Below, piece after piece: positions 7,921 to 20,096 of a DNA stretch of 20,096 bases. Below the pieces are notes generated by a model that saw only the letters and a list, made by a program, of their open reading frames with translations, made no database searches and was not told the DNA's origin. The stretch spans positions 1 through 20,096 of the forward strand of contig JAUNXM010000012.1 in assembly GCA_030539815.1 (NCBI GenBank), in the 5' to 3' direction. A program made the translations under genes and the position numbers. The DNA comes from Methanobacterium sp. (GTDB taxonomy: Archaea > Methanobacteriota > Methanobacteria > Methanobacteriales > Methanobacteriaceae). Positions within the stretch are counted from its first letter, which is position 1. Each line of letters starts with the position of its first letter.

Positions 7921-8391
7921 TTAAAGCTTATTTTGATAGGCTTTCATGGCTTCATTAAGCACTTCAGTGTAAGATAGATCCTTTTTAAGTTCATCCAAAT
8001 CTTCTACAGAGAAGATCTTAAGAACGTTATCCTTGCAGGCCTCTACACATGCTGGCAGTATCTGGTCCTCTGCATCAAGACACAGGGTACATTTCTGTAC
8101 TGCTTTTTTATCATCATCAATTACCAGCATCCCTACGGGACAGGCAATCATGCACAAACGACACATTATACAGGATTCCTCTTCCACCATTAAAGTTCCA
8201 TTTTCTTCTCTTATGGCACCGGTGGGACATATCCTGGCACATGGAGCTTTTTCAGGATGGCATTGCAAACAAAACACTGGGACTGAGCTGGTTTTCTTGG
8301 TTCTGGCCACTCCATGGGCTTTTTGGCATGCATTAATGCAGTCCTGGCACTCACTGCATCGGCGAGGATCAATCACCATCAGGGTTTTCAT
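7921..8391 (-). CDS. CooF/HycB-like polyferredoxin with four [4Fe-4S] clusters
   Basis: This 156-residue iron-sulfur protein has sixteen cysteines in four clusters: C12-C15-C18-C22, C41-C44-C51-C55, C74-C77-C80-C84 and C101-C104-C115-C119. The pattern matches the CooF/HycB/DmsB electron-transfer family. As the last gene of the CODH/ACS cluster, it is the likely electron carrier linking CO dehydrogenase to hydrogenases or the cell's ferredoxin pool; CooF plays this part for bacterial CO dehydrogenase. The residues after 125 are helical and charged. ATG 8391 follows an AAGTGAT element. A 96-base gap with a hairpin separates it from cdhE, so its level may differ from that of the enzyme subunits. 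Confidence 0.85.
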   Translation of the reverse strand: MKTLMVIDPRRCSECQDCINACQKAHGVARTKKTSSVPVFCLQCHPEKAPCARICPTGAIREENGTLMVEEESCIMCRLCMIACPVGMLVIDDDKKAVQKCTLCLDAEDQILPACVEACKDNVLKIFSVEDLDELKKDLSYTEVLNEAMKAYQNKL

Positions 8392-8431
8392 CTATATCAC
8401 TTTCCTATAATTTGCTCTTTAAAAGAATTCT

Positions 8432-8458
8432 GGGTAATCCCAAATAATAGGATTGCCC
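8432..8458 (-). promoter_or_regulatory. Hairpin between cdhE and the polyferredoxin gene
   Basis: On the minus strand GGGCAATCC and GGATTACCC pair over nine positions with one mismatch around a nine-base loop, 30 bases after the cdhE stop, followed by CAGAATTCTTTT. It could be a weak terminator, a processing site or an mRNA-stabilising end that uncouples the last gene. Confidence 0.45.
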
Positions 8459-8487
8459 CTTTTTAAGTTCTTAAGGATATTTAATAG

Positions 8488-9879
8488 CTATGCTTTCTCT
8501 TTAAGATCTTCAATGAATCCAGGTACTGCTGATGAGTCTCTTGGACCAACCAAAACTTCCCATCCACTTTCATCCTCTATTTCCCCACTCACGGGTGCGG
8601 CTAATCCTGGGATGATGAGCTTACGGGTGTCTACCTTTTCTTCAATTCCAGTTTCCTTTATAAGATCAGCAACTGCCTCTGCATTTAGCTGACCTCCTGC
8701 CAGGGACACATCAACAGCACGACCTTCAGTATCCAGGACCAGGAGATAAGCACTGGTTTTACCCTTGATATCTCCTTCTACAGTGTAAAAGGTGAGGGCA
8801 AAGTTGGTGGTCATCAGTACGGGTGAGTCTTTGCCAACATCACCAAATTCATAGAGACCTGCATCCACAGCTTGGGGTTTCCTGGGATCAGTGTATATTC
8901 CCTGTCTAAGGGTGAGGACTGGTATTAATTCCCATATGTTGGTTCCATGGAATATGAGTATGTCAGCATATTTATTCATGAGGGTGGCAGCGATAGTGGC
9001 CTCCCGGATTCCTCCCTGAATTTCATCCTTTTCATATAGCCAGGTGAGGGCGGGTATTCCCAGTATAGGGAATCTGAAGTCTTCATCTTGTTCTTCCACT
9101 GCCAGCCGTCGGATCATAACGAAGTTATCAAGGCTGTCACCTATTCCTTCTTCCACATATGTTCCCGGATCCAGTATAATATCTTCTATTCCTTTTTCCC
9201 TCAGGGTCCTGCTGATCTGTTTCATTTTCTCCAGGTCATTGGGTGAGAATATGGTTACTGGGCAGTTATATTCCAGTGCCAGGGTGGACATTTCTTCCAG
9301 GTTCTCTTCAGTAACCCCGTAGATCAGTGGTCGTTCATCACCTACTTTTTCCAGGGCGGCTTTCATTGCCCCGGAGTCGAAGGAACATAATACCAGTGGT
9401 AACTTAGCTTTTTTGAGTTTAGAAGCAGCTTCAGCGAATTTATCAGAATTTCCTGATGCATTTCTAAGGGCTATGGCGTCAAGAGTGAGCATTTCACCTA
9501 TCCGTTCAAATTCGGTTTCTTCTATGATTTTAACCCTTTCGGTGAATTCATCGTCGTCCAGATTATCAGCGATGTCAATAACCAGAGAGGTGGGGTTGTA
9601 GTAGGTTAATTCGTAACGGTATAATACCTCATCCCCACCAATAGTGATGGTTTTATCCCCGGTTCCGATGGTTATTTCCCTCACTGCTGGTGCTAGGAGG
9701 GATTCCAATTTAGCGTGTCCTTCAGGAGATAATTCAGTACATAATTCTAGTTGGGCTTCTTTTTCAGAAAGTTTGGTGGCAAAGGCCATGCAGGAGGCCT
9801 CTCCACAGGCGGCTTCTTCACAGTCTTCACAGTTAGTCTGGGGAAGCAGTCGGTATATATCCATTGCAGTGACTTGCAT
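8488..9879 (-). CDS. cdhE: CODH/ACS gamma subunit, corrinoid iron-sulfur protein large subunit
   Basis: CdhE with CdhD forms the corrinoid iron-sulfur protein that receives the methyl group from tetrahydromethanopterin and gives it to CdhC. The 463-residue protein has an N-terminal [4Fe-4S] domain, a central TIM barrel and a C-terminal corrinoid-binding fold. The iron-sulfur motif is odd: cysteines lie at 17, 20, 25, 30 and 47, and two five-codon units, EEAAC and GEASC, stand in tandem where the family usually has C-x2-C-x4-C-x16-C. I prefer ATG 9879 over 9885, because AGGAGGT ends one base before the latter and seven before the former. The ribosome binding site overlaps the cdhD stop, so translation is probably coupled. 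Confidence 0.95.
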   Translation of the reverse strand: MQVTAMDIYRLLPQTNCEDCEEAACGEASCMAFATKLSEKEAQLELCTELSPEGHAKLESLLAPAVREITIGTGDKTITIGGDEVLYRYELTYYNPTSLVIDIADNLDDDEFTERVKIIEETEFERIGEMLTLDAIALRNASGNSDKFAEAASKLKKAKLPLVLCSFDSGAMKAALEKVGDERPLIYGVTEENLEEMSTLALEYNCPVTIFSPNDLEKMKQISRTLREKGIEDIILDPGTYVEEGIGDSLDNFVMIRRLAVEEQDEDFRFPILGIPALTWLYEKDEIQGGIREATIAATLMNKYADILIFHGTNIWELIPVLTLRQGIYTDPRKPQAVDAGLYEFGDVGKDSPVLMTTNFALTFYTVEGDIKGKTSAYLLVLDTEGRAVDVSLAGGQLNAEAVADLIKETGIEEKVDTRKLIIPGLAAPVSGEIEDESGWEVLVGPRDSSAVPGFIEDLKEKA

Positions 9880-9891
9880 ACTCATAACCTC

Positions 9892-11063
<1,172 letters not shown>

Positions 11064-11067
11064 GCCC

Positions 11068-11823
<756 letters not shown>

Positions 11824-11899
11824 TTTATTGCTCCTTTAATTTTTTCAATTATTCACAAATTAGTAGGCTTCCACCTATTAGTAAGCTAAATACCAGATA

Positions 11900-13320
<1,421 letters not shown>

Positions 13321-13360
13321 ATCCACCTTTTTATTCTCTCCAATCAAATCAATCTAACTG

Positions 13361-13375
13361 AAAGTATTATACTTT
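13361..13375 (-). promoter_or_regulatory. 15-bp perfect dyad between cdhB and cdhC, possible internal promoter
   Basis: AAAGTATTATACTTT is a perfect palindrome (7+1+7). On the minus strand its centre reads as a TATA-like element, about 65 bases before the cdhC ATG, which would give a leader near 40 bases. Alternatively it is an operator or forms a hairpin in the mRNA. Confidence 0.4.
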
Positions 13376-13438
13376 TGATCTTTCCTACCGATTTCCCATA
13401 TAACCTACGAGTTTTCCATTAAGATTACGTAATTAAGG

Positions 13439-13957
13439 TTATCCTCCTTTACCCATTTTTTCAAGATAATTAAACCATTCCTCATCTTTCATGTTAGGGA
13501 ATGATGCATCTGCATTGGAATGGAAAAATTTACAGATAGTAAGAGTTTTCAAGTGAGGGGCAAAGTGTTTGAGAGTGGACAACCCCTGTGATCCAATGTA
13601 ATATACGCATCCCATGAATATAACCAAGTCATGTTGTCCTTCACCTTTCACACCCTGCCATTTCGGGTCTTTAAGAAGGTTAACAATTTCCACCACACCA
13701 TATGCAGTGGATTCAAGACCTTTATCCTTGAAAGATTTATATGCATCAGCTGTGGTAACCACTGGAAGATCCCATTTTTCTGCTATCCTGGTTGCAAGTG
13801 AAAGTACAGGGTCTTCTTTCACTAACGGTCCAAGAATTAAAAGAGGCCTTTTAGCCTTTTTAATCATGAGTTCAGCTGTTTCGGGCGTTACCATTAAGGC
13901 CTGTTTGGGCCCTGCAATTACCGTGGGTTGCCAAGGTATTACTCTATCATTAGCCAT
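13439..13957 (-). CDS. cdhB: CODH/ACS epsilon subunit
   Basis: CdhB is the small subunit that binds CdhA in the alpha2-epsilon2 CO dehydrogenase; it has a dehydrogenase/TPP-type Rossmann-like fold and is thought to help electron transfer rather than catalysis. The 172 residues include PLLILGPLV near residue 35 and [20 protein letters not shown] near residue 110, both typical. The ATG directly follows the cdhA TAA, and its ribosome binding site GGTGATT is formed by the last codons of cdhA, so the two are tightly coupled, fitting their one-to-one stoichiometry. Confidence 0.95.
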   Translation of the reverse strand: MANDRVIPWQPTVIAGPKQALMVTPETAELMIKKAKRPLLILGPLVKEDPVLSLATRIAEKWDLPVVTTADAYKSFKDKGLESTAYGVVEIVNLLKDPKWQGVKGEGQHDLVIFMGCVYYIGSQGLSTLKHFAPHLKTLTICKFFHSNADASFPNMKDEEWFNYLEKMGKGG

Positions 13958-16306
<2,349 letters not shown>

Positions 16307-16363
16307 AACAATCACCGAATTATTAATGATTTATAATGATATTTTTTCTTCTACTGATTAGAA

Positions 16364-16375
16364 CATATATAGTTT
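16364..16375 (-). promoter_or_regulatory. Proximal TATA box for the cdh operon
   Basis: On the minus strand AAACTATATATG, preceded by ATGCAC, is the TATA-like box closest to cdhA. A start near 16343 would give a leader of about 36 bases. Confidence 0.5.
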
Positions 16376-16403
16376 GTGCATAACCAATCCCATTTTAAAA
16401 ACA

Positions 16404-16424
16404 GTTAGTAATATTGTTAATAAC
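16404..16424. promoter_or_regulatory. Imperfect dyad upstream of the proximal cdh TATA box
   Basis: GTTAGTAA-TATTG-TTAATAAC is an eight-base inverted repeat with one mismatch, about 30 bases upstream of the proximal TATA box. This is the position where archaeal activators or repressors often bind; no factor can be named. Confidence 0.3.
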
Positions 16425-16464
16425 AAGTCTTGAAAAAATCAGTTCCCCGCATTTAATAATCGTG

Positions 16465-16480
16465 ATTTCCTCTAGGAAAT
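16465..16480. promoter_or_regulatory. 16-bp dyad ATTTCCT-CT-AGGAAAT, candidate cdh operator
   Basis: A perfect seven-base inverted repeat with a two-base centre lies in the cdh upstream region. A TATA-like box at 16497-16507 would start transcription at about 16477, so the dyad covers that predicted start site, a classic repressor position. The link is inferred. Confidence 0.4.
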
Positions 16481-16496
16481 TATCAATTATCATAAG

Positions 16497-16536
16497 TTAT
16501 ATATAAATCTAAGGTCATTCAGGGAATATATATAAA
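16497..16536 (-). promoter_or_regulatory. Two distal TATA-like boxes upstream of cdhA
   Basis: On the minus strand TTTATATATA (16526-16536) and TTTATATATAA (16497-16507) both match TATA boxes, spaced about 29 bases apart. If used, they would give cdh leaders of roughly 170-200 bases covering both dyads. The region 16307-16625 otherwise has no gene. Confidence 0.35.
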
Positions 16537-16587
16537 CTATTAAGAAACAATTTTACCATTGAAATTCTTATGTTAAAAGAAGTAATT

Positions 16588-16611
16588 AATAACTGAGGAG
16601 TTATTCCCCAG
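16588..16611 (-). terminator. Hairpin pair after tadC, possible terminator
   Basis: On the minus strand, about 15 bases after the tadC stop, two overlapping hairpins can form: CTGGGGA/TCCTCAG (one G-U pair, loop ATAAC) and AATAACT/AGTTATT (loop CCTC). They exclude one another. ACTTCTTTTAAC follows. It may terminate the tad transcript before the cdh promoter region. Confidence 0.45.
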
Positions 16612-16625
16612 TTTATATTTTAAAA

Positions 16626-17738
16626 TTAGACCTTGGGTTCCAATCTTTTTATCATAAAGGCCATGAAGCCCACAATAGCTGGGAATAAGAATAGATACAT
16701 TATTAAAAGAAGTATAGGTGGTACAACTCCCCCCATTACTGTGGATGCGGCAATGATCATGATCATGAAGATAACCGGACCCAGTATGGCTACGAACATG
16801 TAGATCATGGTGAAGGAGTTGAGTTTCTGGGCGTAATCCTTCAATTTCATTCTCATTTCATAGGCAGTGTCATCGGCAATTACACTCAGTGTTTTTGCCA
16901 GATCTCCCCCACTGGTAAGAGTTCGTGTGATCTGATAAATAGCTCGGGTTAGTCCCTCCGAGTTAATTCTCTCACTCATGTCCACCAGAGCCTTTTCAGT
17001 GGTTTCCCCATATTTTATTTCCTCCAGAGCTCTGGCAAATTCCTCAGACAACGGACCATAACCAGACATTGCCACCGAGCGCATACTATCATGTAAACCT
17101 ATACCTGCTCTTAACTCTGTAGCCATTTGCCTAAGGGCAAAAGGTAGTTCTCGTGAAGCTGCTGTAGAACGACCACCAGTTTTTATTTTGGGCATGTAAA
17201 CAATGAACATGGTCATGAGCAAGATAAGGATACCGAACACCAGTCCAATCTCAATACCAAAACCTAGAACCACGATAACTGTAAAAACCACTGCAAAAGA
17301 AAGAACTCCTATGATTAAGATAAGTTTTGGATCCAGACCTTTCTTCTCTTCTTCTTTCAGGAGTTCTTCCAGAGAAGCTTTGCGTACTGCTGCTTTTTGA
17401 GCTTTGTCTTCATCATCCAATTTTTCTTTCCGCTCGTATTTCTGGTCAATTAGGTCACGGAAAATCTCAATTTCATCCTTTTCCATTCCCATTTTCTTTA
17501 TTACCTTACGAGGCGCCTTGGGTGTGGATTCAGAAGGTTCAAATACGTTTGAATCAGTTTTTGATCCCCTTCCCATTTTAGGCCTGGAGATTTTAGGCCT
17601 TTCAGCTTCCCTAATCTTCTTAACAGGTTTTTGAACTCCTTCACCGACCTTTTGAACGCCACCACCTACTTTTTGACTGGAGTTAACCGTTAAATCCCCT
17701 ATACGGTTGAAGACCTTCTTAATACCGCCAAAGACCAT
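16626..17738 (-). CDS. tadC: TadC/GspF-type membrane platform protein of a type IV pilus-like system
   Basis: The 370-residue protein is the inner-membrane platform of an archaeal type IV pilus or type II secretion-like machine and works with the ATPase encoded just upstream. Residues 1-135 are a charged, basic cytoplasmic part rich in KK and KP. Two membrane helices lie around 143-185. A T2SSF domain follows (about 200-310; [16 protein letters not shown] and [20 protein letters not shown]), and two more helices lie around 312-365. Only one T2SSF domain is present, as in TadC proteins. The start ATG has GGTGAGAT four bases upstream. Pilin genes and the prepilin peptidase are not in the window, so the product of the machine is unknown. 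Confidence 0.85.
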   Translation of the reverse strand: MVFGGIKKVFNRIGDLTVNSSQKVGGGVQKVGEGVQKPVKKIREAERPKISRPKMGRGSKTDSNVFEPSESTPKAPRKVIKKMGMEKDEIEIFRDLIDQKYERKEKLDDEDKAQKAAVRKASLEELLKEEEKKGLDPKLILIIGVLSFAVVFTVIVVLGFGIEIGLVFGILILLMTMFIVYMPKIKTGGRSTAASRELPFALRQMATELRAGIGLHDSMRSVAMSGYGPLSEEFARALEEIKYGETTEKALVDMSERINSEGLTRAIYQITRTLTSGGDLAKTLSVIADDTAYEMRMKLKDYAQKLNSFTMIYMFVAILGPVIFMIMIIAASTVMGGVVPPILLLIMYLFLFPAIVGFMAFMIKRLEPKV

Positions 17739-17796
17739 TTATCTCACCAAAACCTTTTTTTATTATTCCTATTGCGTTACCGTTAAATCTCTCATT

Positions 17797-17840
17797 AGTT
17801 ATTAATATCAGTAAAGTTATTAATTTCCATTGAGTTATTA
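17797..17840. repeat. Three AGTTATTA repeats at exact 18-bp spacing between tadA and tadC
   Basis: AGTTATTA begins at 17797, 17815 and 17833; on the mRNA strand each reads TAATAACT. The first two share AGTTATTAAT. The array fills the 108-bp gap from the tadA stop towards tadC. The same word recurs as both arms of a hairpin just after tadC (16588-16605). Confidence 0.6.
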
Positions 17841-17846
17841 GCAATT

Positions 17847-19490
<1,644 letters not shown>

Positions 19491-19583
19491 TTTCTCACAA
19501 TTTACAAGTGGCTTATCCGTCAACAGACAGTATAACTCTACATAATTAAAATATTCCGTTATTATTAGATTAACTTAATATTA

Positions 19584-19593
19584 TTTATATAAA
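19584..19593. promoter_or_regulatory. Palindromic TATA box in a divergent promoter
   Basis: TTTATATAAA equals its own reverse complement. Its centre lies about 25 bases before the plus-strand ATG at 19613, predicting a leaderless message, and about 98 bases before the tadA ATG at 19490 on the other strand. Confidence 0.45.
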
Positions 19594-19612
19594 GTATCAA
19601 ATATTTAAGTAT

Positions 19613-20096
19613 ATGGACATAAAGTGCAGATGCAACCAAGAATGTATAAAAAAACCGCTTGTGGTCTTAGAGGAAATTGAATATATTTATTCTCCCTGTG
19701 ATAACTGTCCAGAATGGAATTTTAAAAAGTTCAAACCATTTCTTGAGCAGATAGGACCCCATGAAAAAATAGGTGGAAATTGGGAAAGATGTGTCTGTGG
19801 TCGTCGCCATCTGGACTTGGTTGTGGCCCATATCTTAATTATCATGCAAGAAGAAGGATTGAAGGATGAAAATGCCAGTCTGAGGGATGTTTGTATTCCC
19901 TTAATAACCCCTGCTTTCCCCCTTAAAAATGTTCCCTACCTTTCTCAGGATACATTAGTAATATTATCTCCAGATGTTAACCAGAAATGTGCCCACAGAA
20001 TAATAAACGAAGTTCCAGAAGTTAAAGGAGTTTTAAAAGGATATATAAAAGATACAGTGGGAATAAGGGACAGTGAATCATTCCCCAATAAATATG
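19613..20096 (+). CDS. Cysteine-rich protein of unknown function, 3' end missing
   Basis: The frame runs from ATG 19613 to the window end (161 codons, no stop). Cysteines lie at C5-x-C7-x3-C11, C29-x2-C32 and C60-x-C62 with H66 close by, a pattern suggesting one or two zinc or iron-sulfur sites in the first 70 residues. Helical and strand-like sequence follows, with [16 protein letters not shown] near the end. I do not recognise the family firmly; archaeal nucleic-acid methyltransferases with an N-terminal metal site are one possibility, to be judged from the missing part. No ribosome binding site precedes the ATG, and the TATA box is 25 bases away, so the message is probably leaderless. It is divergent from tadA. 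Confidence 0.75.
   Translation, partial: MDIKCRCNQECIKKPLVVLEEIEYIYSPCDNCPEWNFKKFKPFLEQIGPHEKIGGNWERCVCGRRHLDLVVAHILIIMQEEGLKDENASLRDVCIPLITPAFPLKNVPYLSQDTLVILSPDVNQKCAHRIINEVPEVKGVLKGYIKDTVGIRDSESFPNKY

Noticed and set aside
11824..11899. TAGTAGGCTT/TAGTAAGCTA near-repeat between cdhC and the cooC-like gene
   Set aside because: Short and imperfect; no promoter-like or hairpin feature supports it.

Overview
This window reads as a methanogenic archaeon of the Methanobacteriales, most likely Methanobacterium or a close relative. Evidence for this is the complete archaeal five-subunit CO dehydrogenase/acetyl-CoA synthase (CODH/ACS, Cdh) set, a geranylgeranyl reductase for archaeal lipids, a Tad-like archaeal secretion/pilus ATPase pair, archaeal tRNAs without encoded CCA, AT-rich TATA-box promoters and Shine-Dalgarno sites of the GGTGAT/GGAGG type. 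The genus assignment is inference from gene content and order.

Layout. 1-248 (+) is the 3' end of a citrate synthase/citryl-CoA lyase family gene. 249-718 is AT-rich and has no gene. 719-4187 (-) holds an HTH-PhoU protein, an unrecognised membrane protein, and two tandem, equal-length calcineurin-like phosphoesterases. tRNA-Thr(GGT) and tRNA-Leu(TAA) follow on the minus strand, each with a TATA box at the expected distance. 4677-4733 carries an unexplained 12-bp perfect inverted repeat with a nested hairpin. 4940-6254 (+) is a ferredoxin gene, too short for many gene callers, overlapping a geranylgeranyl reductase gene; the ferredoxin is probably its electron donor. 6331-7677 (+) is a HEAT-repeat protein with a C-terminal domain I do not recognise.

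7921-16306 (-) is the CODH/ACS cluster in the order cdhA (alpha), cdhB (epsilon), cdhC (beta), cooC-like nickel ATPase, cdhD (delta), cdhE (gamma), and a four-cluster CooF-like polyferredoxin. Together these make acetyl-CoA from CO2, a methyl group carried by the corrinoid protein, and CoA. The ferredoxin is likely the redox partner and the CooC-like ATPase the nickel-insertion factor. The roughly 310 bp upstream of cdhA hold three TATA-like boxes and two dyads. Upstream on the same strand are a tadA-type secretion ATPase and a tadC-type membrane protein (16626-19490). A divergent, 3'-truncated gene (19613 to the end) encodes a cysteine-rich protein.

No mobile element, CRISPR array or defence system was seen. 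The most unusual items are: a tandem 5-codon duplication that adds a cysteine to the iron-sulfur motif of CdhE; the 4677-4733 inverted repeat; dyads placed on or beside predicted promoters (phoU-like gene, phosphoesterase, cdhA, cdhC); three 8-bp repeats at exact 18-bp spacing between tadA and tadC; and a palindromic TATA box serving a probably leaderless gene. Several starts were moved inward because the longest-ORF start falls inside the ribosome binding site or upstream of the promoter (cdhA, cdhE, both phosphoesterases, tadA, geranylgeranyl reductase).
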